Made by a program: the position numbers and the translations under genes | The notes under the pieces: model-generated | Database searches by the model: none | Told to the model about the DNA's origin: nothing | What the model saw: the letters and a program-made list of their open reading frames with translations, nothing else | Assembly (NCBI GenBank): GCA_018812625.1 | Contig: JAHJDH010000019.1 | Span: 1 to 48,401, forward strand | Reading direction: 5' to 3' | Length of the DNA: 48,401 nt | Source of the DNA: Microcaldota archaeon | GTDB taxonomy: Archaea; Micrarchaeota; Micrarchaeia; Anstonellales; Bilamarchaeaceae | In this document: piece after piece, positions 1 to 8,337 of the stretch | How positions within the stretch are numbered: position 1 is the stretch's first letter | Layout of the letters: every line of letters starts with the position of its first letter

Positions 1-44
1 CGCTCAGCACGAGAACCTTTGACATATGTGCGCATGAACTTCAT
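1..44 (-). CDS. N-terminal fragment of a CDS running off the left edge; possibly archaeal Holliday junction resolvase (Hjc-like)
   Basis: Reverse-strand reading from CAT at 42-44 gives MKFMRTYVKGSRAE...; the G-S-R-A-E start resembles Hjc N-termini (RGxxAERE). Only 14 residues are visible. Confidence 0.3.
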   Translation of the reverse strand, partial: MKFMRTYVKGSRAE

Positions 45-93
45 TTACTTTTATTCTTTATAAGCTTGCCTAAGTTAAAATCAGATATCCAAT

Positions 94-537
94 TCAATTT
101 CTGCTAACTTCATTGATTGCAATGTGAATCTCTTCTAGATCATATGGTTTTGCCATGACTCTTTTGGCTCCTGCACCCATCAACATACTGTGATTATCGT
201 TTGTTATAAGACTACTTACAACAATCACCCTGGTTTTTGGATCAAAATCCAGCAATTCCATGAGCAATGTAAATCCATCCATAACCGGCATTCTAATATC
301 TGTGATTACAATGTCTATTCCGCCTTTTTTATACCTTTCAAGTCCTTCCTGTCCATTTCTTGCACTTTCAACTTCAAAGTTGTCCTTTCCAAGTGTTCTG
401 GCAAGTGATCTTCTACAATTATCATCGTCTTCAACAATCAATATTCTGAGGGGTTTCTGAATCCCTTCACTTTTTGGAGCTCCCTGGATTTTACCATTGT
501 TGCCATGTTCTTTTGGGCGTTTTTTATTAATCTGCAT
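94..537 (-). CDS. Stand-alone response-regulator receiver domain protein
   Basis: LRILIVEDDDNCRRSLARTL...DIVITDIRMPVMDGFTLL...VIVVSSL...AKRVMAKPYDLEEI: acidic pair, phosphoacceptor Asp, Thr/Ser and Lys of the receiver fold. Confidence 0.93.
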   Translation of the reverse strand: MQINKKRPKEHGNNGKIQGAPKSEGIQKPLRILIVEDDDNCRRSLARTLGKDNFEVESARNGQEGLERYKKGGIDIVITDIRMPVMDGFTLLMELLDFDPKTRVIVVSSLITNDNHSMLMGAGAKRVMAKPYDLEEIHIAINEVSRN

Positions 538-980
538 TAAATATTCCTCTCAATTACTTCTTTGATATCTTCAAATGAAAAAGGTTTTTTGATTACTGTG
601 CATGCTCCGATACTTAATAATCTGGGTATAACATCTCTATCTTCAGTAGCAGTTACAACTGCGATCGGAATTGACGGATCCATTTTTTTAATACGAATAA
701 TCAATTCCTCCCCATCCATTAATGGCATATTAAAATCAGTTATTATCATATCTACTTTTTCCTTTTCAAGTACTTTTATTGCATCAAGGCCATTTCTTGC
801 CTCAATTGGAGTGTGCCCGGATGTCTTTACCAGCAGTGCAGTTGTTCTTCGTAGTGTGTCTTCATCATCAACAACTAGAACCCTTATCCTTTTTCTCATT
901 GGACCTTCATTCATTGGTTTTTTTGTTCCAGACCCTCTTTTTTCTATGAGCTGGGCTGTCCTTTCAATAACTTGCTGCAT
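537..980 (-). CDS. Stand-alone response-regulator receiver domain protein (tandem with the previous gene)
   Basis: IRVLVVDDEDTLRRTTALL...DMIITDFNMPLMDGEELI...IAVVTATEDRD...CTVIKKPFSFEDI; TAATG stop/start overlap with the downstream receiver gene. Confidence 0.93.
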   Translation of the reverse strand: MQQVIERTAQLIEKRGSGTKKPMNEGPMRKRIRVLVVDDEDTLRRTTALLVKTSGHTPIEARNGLDAIKVLEKEKVDMIITDFNMPLMDGEELIIRIKKMDPSIPIAVVTATEDRDVIPRLLSIGACTVIKKPFSFEDIKEVIERNI

Positions 981-1019
981 GATATAATAATTATATCCTG
1001 GTCTTTATAAACCTACCAC

Positions 1020-1901
1020 TCATTTCCTTATATTCTGACATAATTTTAGGAAATAATGGGCTGCACTAAGGAAATTATTGTATGCAATATACGGCGGAGC
1101 CTGAACGCAAAAAGAGAACTTATCAATAAAGCCCCACTCCTTTGTGACTTTTTCAAAGTTTTTTTTCACATAAAGCGCTTCTTTTGCCAGTCTTATGCTG
1201 TAATATCCCCCAAGTTCTGTTTTTAGTATCCTTAAATTTAGTGATGCTGTTTTTGCTGTTCGCTCTTCCATAACTGCCAGCTGGTCATCTATGGCATACA
1301 ATACTGCCTTAATAGCATATTTCAGTCCTTTTTCTGGTGAAACAATTGAAACTAATATTGAAAAACTCGAGAGAACATAAGGCAGGATCATGGCTTTGAC
1401 TTTATCTGAAAGAGTTTCCTTGATCTTTATCTCTTCAAGAACATTTCGACCAACGAGCACCTTTCCTTCTGCCTTTACCTTTTTTGCAAATTGATTTACT
1501 GGAGCAAGAGTTGCAAAAACTCCGAGTGCCGAACTATCTATTTTGCCTTGTTTCCATAGAATATCTTTCGGTCCAATTACTTCAAATGGCTTATACAATT
1601 TCACCTGTTTTTCAAAAATACTGAATATGTCGCTTCGTCCGGTTGAACAGACGTCTCTCAGTCCAGTTTTGTATTTTTTGTCAAGTCTCCAAAATATCTC
1701 TTCAGCATTTTTCTCAATCCTTTTGATGTCTCTTTTGTTTTTTACCTGAATAATGAGATCAATATCACTAATGCCTATTTGAAATTCTCCTCTGGCAGCA
1801 CTTCCAAATAAAAGAACGAAATCTATTTGTTTTTCAGTTTTAAGCTCTTTAGCAAAATCGAAAAGGAACTTGTTTATGATTTCATTATCTTTTCGTGACA
1901 T
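1020..1901 (-). CDS. Nucleotidyltransferase-fold protein with C-terminal helical region
   Basis: DFVLLFGSAARGEFQIGISDIDLIIQV (GS...DxD motif). Full-length paralogue of the protein at 46264-47058. Confidence 0.75.
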   Translation of the reverse strand: MSRKDNEIINKFLFDFAKELKTEKQIDFVLLFGSAARGEFQIGISDIDLIIQVKNKRDIKRIEKNAEEIFWRLDKKYKTGLRDVCSTGRSDIFSIFEKQVKLYKPFEVIGPKDILWKQGKIDSSALGVFATLAPVNQFAKKVKAEGKVLVGRNVLEEIKIKETLSDKVKAMILPYVLSSFSILVSIVSPEKGLKYAIKAVLYAIDDQLAVMEERTAKTASLNLRILKTELGGYYSIRLAKEALYVKKNFEKVTKEWGFIDKFSFCVQAPPYIAYNNFLSAAHYFLKLCQNIRK

Positions 1902-1910
1902 TCTCTCTAC

Positions 1911-2639
1911 CTAAATTTCTGGAGCTTCTTTCATTGCCCGAGTAAGTATTCTTGCTGTTTCTTCCAGGTTTAATCCACCGCCTTTAATATATAGATTCCT
2001 TCTCTTTGCAATCAATGAAAGCACCTCTTCTGCCCTTTCATCTCCTTTAATTTTAATATCAAATTCCTTCTCAGCCCAAGCCTGGAGTTTTTTGCTTTTC
2101 ATAATTCTTTCTGCAAATTGCTGCGCGTAGACTATTGCATCTTTTTGAAGTTCTATTGCGCCTTTTCGTGCAAGGTCTTCTTTCTTTTCAGCCTGTGGCC
2201 AGATTCCTCTGTAATCAGTTACTTTAAGCTCTTCACTGATATTTATCCATTGGACGTTTTTGGTTGTTCCAGCTACTGGAGCAACTCTCGCTGCTTTTTT
2301 TCTTGCAAGAAGATTGATGATTGAACTTTTTCCTACATTTGGATATCCAACAAACAATGCTCTTGCCGGTCTTTTATCTGTACGTTCCAGAAGTTTTCCA
2401 ATCAATGTCCTTCTTTCCTTTTCTGATGCAAATTTTGCACTCAACATCATTCCATTTTTCAGAATGGTTTTCTTATTTGTCAAGTCGCTTTTATTGACAA
2501 TAATAAAAAGGCGTTTAGAGCCTGACATCCTCTCTGCAACTGGCAATCTAGTATTAGTAACATCCCTGGCATCAACCACTTCGGCAATAATATCCGCCTT
2601 GTGGATAAGTACCTTCAAATCTTTCCAGTCTTTTTTCAT
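1911..2639 (-). CDS. Circularly permuted GTPase, YlqF/MTG1-like
   Basis: Order NKSD (G4) before GYPNVGKSS (G1) and GTTKNVQW: circularly permuted GTPase arrangement; N-term HKADIIAEVVDARD. Confidence 0.88.
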   Translation of the reverse strand: MKKDWKDLKVLIHKADIIAEVVDARDVTNTRLPVAERMSGSKRLFIIVNKSDLTNKKTILKNGMMLSAKFASEKERRTLIGKLLERTDKRPARALFVGYPNVGKSSIINLLARKKAARVAPVAGTTKNVQWINISEELKVTDYRGIWPQAEKKEDLARKGAIELQKDAIVYAQQFAERIMKSKKLQAWAEKEFDIKIKGDERAEEVLSLIAKRRNLYIKGGGLNLEETARILTRAMKEAPEI

Positions 2640-2648
2640 TTTCTTCTC

Positions 2649-3677
2649 CTACAGAGACGTTATTACTTTTTTAAGTAATTTTATATCTAGCTCTACATCT
2701 TCAGAAGATGCAACTCCAACTGTTGAATGAATATATCTGGTTGGTATGCATATTCCGATACAAGGAATTCCTCCTTTCATATTATGAACTGATGCTGCGT
2801 CTGTTGCACCGCCATCAATCACTTCCAGCTGCACAGGAACTTTTGTTTTTTTTGCAATATCAAGTATCTTTTTTACTAATTTTTTCTCAGCAACATTGCC
2901 TCGTGCTCCTGCTTCAACTAGTACAATGCAAGGTCCCTTGCCAAGATAAACTGGAGCATCGTGAGGTTTTAACTCTGGATGGTCTCCTGCAACTGCAGTA
3001 TCAACTGCAATAAATGTTCTTGGGTCCAGCTTGTAGCTTGCAATCTTTGCTCCTTTTCCAAAAGTGGATACCTCCTCTTGAGATGTTCCTATAAGTATCA
3101 CATTTTTTGGAAGTTCCTTTGCAAGCTGAAGAAGTACATAGCACCCAAGACGATTGTCAAGGGCCTTTCCTGTCATCATTTTTTTGCCAAGTTCTTTGAA
3201 TTCTGTAGAAAATGTTACTGTGTCCCCAACCTCAATCCCCATTTTTAGCGCTTCTTTTTCATTGCTTGCTCCAACATCAATAAACAAGCTCTGGTAATCA
3301 ATTGTTGTTTTGCGCTCTTCTGGTTTCATGATGTGTGGTGGTCTGCTTCCAATAACTCCGGTAATCAAGCCCTTTTTTGTCCTTATGAGAACCTGTTGGT
3401 TGACTAATGTTCTATCATCAATTCCGCCAATTTTCATAAATCTGACAAATCCTTTGGAATCAATGTGCTTGACCATTAGTCCTATTTCATCCATGTGAGC
3501 TCCAAGTACAAGCGGATTTTTAGAAATTGATTTGTATGCAATTACGTTTCCAAAGTTATCTACTTCTATTTTCAATCCTCTTTTCTTGAATTCTTCTACC
3601 ATAATTTTAGCAATTCCATCTTCCTGAGAGCTTACTCCATCAGCTTCTGAGAGCCTTTTCATTAATTTAATGTCCAT
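2649..3677 (-). CDS. M42 family metallopeptidase (TET/glutamyl aminopeptidase-like)
   Basis: GAHMDEIGLMV, ALDNRLGCY, GTSQEEV, VDTAVAGDHPE, GGATDAASVH, STVGVASSEDVE: M42 motifs in order. Confidence 0.92.
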   Translation of the reverse strand: MDIKLMKRLSEADGVSSQEDGIAKIMVEEFKKRGLKIEVDNFGNVIAYKSISKNPLVLGAHMDEIGLMVKHIDSKGFVRFMKIGGIDDRTLVNQQVLIRTKKGLITGVIGSRPPHIMKPEERKTTIDYQSLFIDVGASNEKEALKMGIEVGDTVTFSTEFKELGKKMMTGKALDNRLGCYVLLQLAKELPKNVILIGTSQEEVSTFGKGAKIASYKLDPRTFIAVDTAVAGDHPELKPHDAPVYLGKGPCIVLVEAGARGNVAEKKLVKKILDIAKKTKVPVQLEVIDGGATDAASVHNMKGGIPCIGICIPTRYIHSTVGVASSEDVELDIKLLKKVITSL

Positions 3678-3737
3678 AATGATCCCTGCACTGATTTTGT
3701 GGATTAATTTAATAAGTATTCTTGAGAATTTACTAAT

Positions 3738-4499
3738 ATGCTTGAAAATTCATTTATTTTTCTTCCGAGCTTCGGCCCTACCCGTGAAAAAAAGCTCTGG
3801 AAAAGTGGGATTACCACTTGGGACGATTTTCTCTCTCGATTTGGTTCTTCTCCATTTCATAAAGATTCCTGTTCAATTGTTGCAAGATCAAAAGTAGCAC
3901 TGGAAAACCTTGATAGCCAGCATTTTGGAAATATCCTTCCAAGCAGTGAAACCTGGAGGTGTTTTCCACATTACAAGAAAGTAGCATATCTTGATATCGA
4001 GACAACTGGTTGTTGTGCAAGAGACTACATAACAGTGATTGGTATCTACGATGGATCAAAGACAAAAAGTTATGTGAAGGGCCAGAACCTCAGCGAATTC
4101 AAAGAGGATATCAAAAAGTTTGATGCAGTTGCAACTTTTAACGGTGCATTATTCGATCTTCCATTTATCAGAAGGGAAATGTCTATTTCTCTTCCTCCAA
4201 TTCACATTGATTTGCGATTTTTGCTTCAGTCTCTGGATATTCGAGGAGGACTAAAGAAAATTGAAGAAAAATTTGGCATGGAACGTCAGGATGATCTCAA
4301 AGGATTAACTGGCTATGATGCAGTAAAAATGTGGCGTGAATACAAAAAGAAAGGTTCAGAAGAAGCTTTGGATCGCCTAGTTAGGTATAATGCTGCTGAT
4401 GTTTGTAATCTGGAAGTACTTCTAAAGTGGGGATATAAAGAGAAAAGAAAAAGAATTGGTTTTGATGAAATAAATCACTGTTCTTCTTCAGGCACATAA
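3738..4499 (+). CDS. RNase H-fold exonuclease-like protein (RNase_H_2/YprB-like)
   Basis: VAYLDIETTGCCARDYITVIGIYDG...FNGALFDLPFIRREM...HIDLRFLL...LTGYDAVKMWREY...YNAADVCNLEVL: DEDD-type motifs. Confidence 0.82.
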   Translation: MLENSFIFLPSFGPTREKKLWKSGITTWDDFLSRFGSSPFHKDSCSIVARSKVALENLDSQHFGNILPSSETWRCFPHYKKVAYLDIETTGCCARDYITVIGIYDGSKTKSYVKGQNLSEFKEDIKKFDAVATFNGALFDLPFIRREMSISLPPIHIDLRFLLQSLDIRGGLKKIEEKFGMERQDDLKGLTGYDAVKMWREYKKKGSEEALDRLVRYNAADVCNLEVLLKWGYKEKRKRIGFDEINHCSSSGT

Positions 4500-5017
4500 C
4501 AGTCTGGAGTTACAGTTACTGCTAATTTTGCACCAACACTGTCATATTCCAAATTTGCGACCTCGACCTGGTGCTCTACACCATCAACTGTGAGTATTCT
4601 TGTTTCGCCTGGAAGAATGTCCTGTGTGTCTTCTACTACGCAACCTTCATTTCCATTGAGTCCGTTTACTCGAAGGCCCTTTGTAGTGCCTACATCTACG
4701 ACCATACTTGCTTCAATTCCTGCAGTTCCAATAACTAATATGTCTCCTTCTCTAACTGAAGGTTCGCTTACCATGTTGCATGCTTCGACTTCTACGATTA
4801 CTGCCTCGTTATTAGGCAAACAGTTGTCTGGGTTTGTTCCGCTATCCTCTGCATACGGAATCAAGTTAACTGTATATTCCGGATTGCATGCGGCAACTGC
4901 AGTGGATCCGAGCATAATTCCTGTAGCAAGAACTGCTGCTTTTGTAAATGCTTTTTTAACTAGGCCTTTTTTGTCATTTCCTTTCTTGTCTTTTCTTATA
5001 TTTTTCAAATATCCCAC
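4475..5017 (-). CDS. Secreted protein with N-terminal signal sequence, function unknown
   Basis: Likely GTG start at 5017 (VGYLKNIRKDKKGNDKKGLVKKAFTKAAVLATGIMLGSTAVAACNPEY...): basic N-terminus, hydrophobic segment and AVA-AC cleavage-like site. Confidence 0.6.
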   Translation of the reverse strand: MGYLKNIRKDKKGNDKKGLVKKAFTKAAVLATGIMLGSTAVAACNPEYTVNLIPYAEDSGTNPDNCLPNNEAVIVEVEACNMVSEPSVREGDILVIGTAGIEASMVVDVGTTKGLRVNGLNGNEGCVVEDTQDILPGETRILTVDGVEHQVEVANLEYDSVGAKLAVTVTPDCYVPEEEQ

Positions 5018-5132
5018 CCTGTTATGTGTTTTCAATAATATATATTTGTGAGGAACCTTTAAAATGGCTTTTGTTGGCTTAAAGTGTAATTGTAGACAAA
5101 CTTTTAAGAAATTTATCGTAAAGATACACATC

Positions 5133-6194
5133 ATGAGAGGCATTATTCTATTGTTACTAGCGCTTTTAGTTTTTGGTTGTACTCAACCAGATTCTCAATT
5201 AAATGAGACTAATCTCACAAATGTTTCAAATCAAACCGAAGTGAACCAAACCAATGTAACTGATTGCACTGGTCCGGTTTGCGGTTCTGATGGCAACACC
5301 TACGAGACTGATTGTGATGCAGAAATGCTAAATCTGACTTTTGTTGGTGGTGAATGTCCTTTACCTGACTGCATTGAGTCTGATGATGGGATAGAATCTA
5401 AAGTTCAAGGCAATGTGCTCTTTGGTAGAGATTCTTTTGATGATTACTGTCTCAATTCAACCTATCTTCTCGAATATGCGTGTATTGATAATGAACCAGA
5501 AAACGCTACAATCCTTTGTGATGATGGTTGCGAAGATGGCAAATGTATTGAGCCTGAAGCAGAAAAGCCAGATTACAATTGTTATGGTCCTATTGAGGCA
5601 GATCTGTTTTCTGTTGATGAGACTACAGTAAACGGAACAACTTACAAAGATTATTGCATTGATTTTACTACTGTAAAAGATTATTATTGCAAAGAGAATG
5701 CTGTGCGCTCTGCAAACAATCAGTGTCCCTCTGGATATAGGTGCAATGCTGGTGCATGTGAAATATTAGTCGATGTTTGTACTGAGACTGATATTGGCGC
5801 AGATATCTTTGTTCGAGGAAGAACTATAGTAGCTCATGGTCTTGCTACTCCATTTGACAAATGGGATGAATGTGAAGATGATGGCCTTCTAATTGAGCAT
5901 TCTTGTGTTCTTGATGGTGGTGCGATTACTGAAGAGCTCGAATGCGGAAGCGGATACCAATGCGTTGGTGGAAAATGCATTGGGAGCAGTTGCAGTGATT
6001 CAGACGATGGATATGATATCTATCACGATGGCTCTACTACATTGTATGATAGGGAAGAGTATGATGATTGTCTGGGCGATTACAAACTAAGAGAATATTA
6101 CTGTTATGGAAATGCTATTGAACATAAAGATATACAATGTCCAGAAGATCACATTTGCAAGGGAGATCGCTGTATGGAAGGTTCAATTAGTTAG
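5133..6194 (+). CDS. Putative lipoprotein with a Kazal-like domain and four Cys-rich repeats
   Basis: MRGIILLLLALLVFGCTQP lipobox; DCTGPVCGSDGNTYETDCDAEMLNLTFVGGECP (5262-5360) matches the Kazal pattern; followed by four ~60-aa six-Cys repeats. Confidence 0.75.
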   Translation: MRGIILLLLALLVFGCTQPDSQLNETNLTNVSNQTEVNQTNVTDCTGPVCGSDGNTYETDCDAEMLNLTFVGGECPLPDCIESDDGIESKVQGNVLFGRDSFDDYCLNSTYLLEYACIDNEPENATILCDDGCEDGKCIEPEAEKPDYNCYGPIEADLFSVDETTVNGTTYKDYCIDFTTVKDYYCKENAVRSANNQCPSGYRCNAGACEILVDVCTETDIGADIFVRGRTIVAHGLATPFDKWDECEDDGLLIEHSCVLDGGAITEELECGSGYQCVGGKCIGSSCSDSDDGYDIYHDGSTTLYDREEYDDCLGDYKLREYYCYGNAIEHKDIQCPEDHICKGDRCMEGSIS

Positions 6195-6290
6195 TTCTAA
6201 GGAGAGGCCTCACCAAACCTTTATCTCCCACGTTTTTCTATTTTTATACACATTTATAAATCTTTGCTGGCATAATATCTTTTGATTCCC

Positions 6291-6722
6291 ATGACTAGAA
6301 GAATTCAAAGATCCCAATCAACAGTAACTATCAGGAATATGCCGAGCTATGCTCCTATAATAGAGACTCTAAACAAATTACCGCATGCTCAAAATCATGT
6401 TAGTGATGTTCCAACTTTAGTTAAAATGCTTAAATCTAGCGATTTTTCCTCAAGATCAAAAGCATGCGTTGATATTACTGAACTTTCCAAAAGAGAACCA
6501 GAAAAAGCAAGAGAAACTTTTCCAGCACTTATAGAGGCTTTTGAAAAATGGGGTGGTCTTACCAAATGCATTGTTTCCGAAGCTTTGGTTGCTTTAGGCG
6601 ATGCAAGGGCATTTCCAACTCTTATTCGAGCAGCGAATAATCCCCACCCGGAAACACGGGATCGAATCAGGCTAGCTATAAGTCGAATCCCCGCACTAGA
6701 GCTTAGGGTTATTGAAAGCTGA
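6291..6722 (+). CDS. HEAT-repeat-like protein
   Basis: VPTLVKMLKSSDFSSRSKACVDITELS...TFPALIEAFEKWG...AFPTLIRAANNPHPETRDRIRLAISRI helical repeats; ATG at 6291 follows a TATA-like CATTTATAAATC at 6251-6262. Confidence 0.65.
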   Translation: MTRRIQRSQSTVTIRNMPSYAPIIETLNKLPHAQNHVSDVPTLVKMLKSSDFSSRSKACVDITELSKREPEKARETFPALIEAFEKWGGLTKCIVSEALVALGDARAFPTLIRAANNPHPETRDRIRLAISRIPALELRVIES

Positions 6723-7107
6723 TAATCCCCTTTTCTCCGTCTACTTCTACTATCTGTCCATTTTTTAGAACTGAAAATATGTCCTGATTAGGCTCATCCA
6801 CCATTGGGATTCCAGAAATTATGGCTCCTGTTATGATTATGGGCTCTGCAGCAACATTGATAATCGCAACTGGGGCTTTGCCATTTTTTGCCAATTGCAG
6901 CATAATATATGAACCAACGGTAGATCCTTTGCCATTTGGAAAAACAAGTATCTTGCCAGAAATATTTTGTCCTTCGAGTACATGTCCTTTTTCGATTACA
7001 TTTCCTGTTTCTGGATCAACTCCCCCAAGAAATCCAATTGGTTCTGTGCTAAGAAGTACCTCTCCGCAAGCCTTTCCCTTGGATATACTTCGTGCTTTGA
7101 TTTCCAT
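6709..7107 (-). CDS. Phosphomevalonate dehydratase small subunit (aconitase X swivel domain)
   Basis: MEIKARSISKGKACGEVLLSTEPIGFLGGVDPETGNVIEKGHVLEGQNISGKILVFPNGKGSTVGSYIMLQL: AcnX swivel domain motifs; adjacent to the large subunit. Confidence 0.85.
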   Translation of the reverse strand: MEIKARSISKGKACGEVLLSTEPIGFLGGVDPETGNVIEKGHVLEGQNISGKILVFPNGKGSTVGSYIMLQLAKNGKAPVAIINVAAEPIIITGAIISGIPMVDEPNQDIFSVLKNGQIVEVDGEKGIISFQ

Positions 7108-7111
7108 TTGC

Positions 7112-8287
7112 TCACCTATATAAAATATCCTCAAGATCTCCAAATGCAACTTTCTGCTTACATAGGTTCGGCAGGTATTTTGCTGCCTTTCCAGAATTTG
7201 TTCCGGTTATGCTAAACCCCATTGATTCGAGCGGACAAACTACCATACATGTATCTGCAACGATTTTTCCTCCAGCTGCTTCAATTGGTTTGTTATATCC
7301 CCTTTCTATTGCCAGCTCCTTGATTTTTCTGGAAGTACAAATCCAAAAATCACAAGTTGGTCTTTTAGCACTGACCATCTGTGCAATGTCTTCGATCTCC
7401 TTTATTGATGCATGTGGACAGCCAATTGTAACGAGCTGTGGCTTTTCTTTGCTATCAAGCTGATCTTTGCTTTCTTCGAGTTCTTTTTCTCCAAACACTA
7501 TCTCATCTACGTTTTCCTCTACATTGTATTCCGGAGTGATGTTCTTAATGAAATAAATTGGAACTGATCCTGTTGCAGCCATTGAAGCTCCAAGAACTTT
7601 CAATTGTTCTTCACTTGCAGTTTTAATGCCAGTAAATGCCGGGTTTTTTCTCTTTACTAATTTTCCAACTGCAGAGCCAAGGGCACCAAAATCAGCAGTT
7701 GTCTTCAATTCACATTCAATTTTAACTGCTATTTTTGCAATCCTGTTTTCATCAAGGTGCAATCCATATTCTGGGGTTACTCCGCAAATGGCAGCAGCAA
7801 GGGCAGATGGCCCTCCCTCGCGGTTCGTTCTAGCTCCAAGAACAGAATTTGCAAATGAGACTGCACTTGATTCTGCCCAGGCAATATGTTCTCCTAGTTT
7901 AGGCCGGATTCCAATGAAATATGGAGCACATGTGCATGTTTTCATTATTCCCATTTTGGCATATGCATCAAGAATTTTGATTTGTTTTTTTGCAAAATCT
8001 TCCGGAATTTTCATCTCTCTCCATTGTTCACTGTCCATTCCGGCAGGGTTCAAGAATGTTGGAACAATGGTTTTTGCTCCTTTTTCTACTAAATCCTGCA
8101 AGTACTCTAGCCCTGCCTGACCAATTGTTTTATACGACACTCCGGAAACCTGAGCACTTGTAATTGGGATCATTCTCTTAGCGCCATATATCCTTCCAAG
8201 CGCAACAAGAATTTCCATGGATTGTGAAGCTGCTTTGCTTATTTCACCATCCAACATTTTTTGCTCTTCTTGTGATAGTTCAATCAT
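7112..8287 (-). CDS. Phosphomevalonate dehydratase large subunit (aconitase X catalytic)
   Basis: MIPITSAQVSGVSYKTIGQAGLEYL...VPTFLNPAGMD...CTCAPYF...AESSAVSFANSVLGARTNREGGPSALAAAICG...GCPHAS: AcnX catalytic signatures. Confidence 0.88.
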   Translation of the reverse strand: MIELSQEEQKMLDGEISKAASQSMEILVALGRIYGAKRMIPITSAQVSGVSYKTIGQAGLEYLQDLVEKGAKTIVPTFLNPAGMDSEQWREMKIPEDFAKKQIKILDAYAKMGIMKTCTCAPYFIGIRPKLGEHIAWAESSAVSFANSVLGARTNREGGPSALAAAICGVTPEYGLHLDENRIAKIAVKIECELKTTADFGALGSAVGKLVKRKNPAFTGIKTASEEQLKVLGASMAATGSVPIYFIKNITPEYNVEENVDEIVFGEKELEESKDQLDSKEKPQLVTIGCPHASIKEIEDIAQMVSAKRPTCDFWICTSRKIKELAIERGYNKPIEAAGGKIVADTCMVVCPLESMGFSITGTNSGKAAKYLPNLCKQKVAFGDLEDILYR

Positions 8288-8337
8288 TATTATCGATTGA
8301 TAGTCTCATCCAATCTTTTTATATATAACACAATCTT

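Noticed and set aside
4475-5143. Full 222-aa extent of the secreted-protein ORF
   Set aside because: The extra N-terminus precedes a much better signal-peptide start at the GTG at 5017 and overlaps the divergent gene's 5' region.
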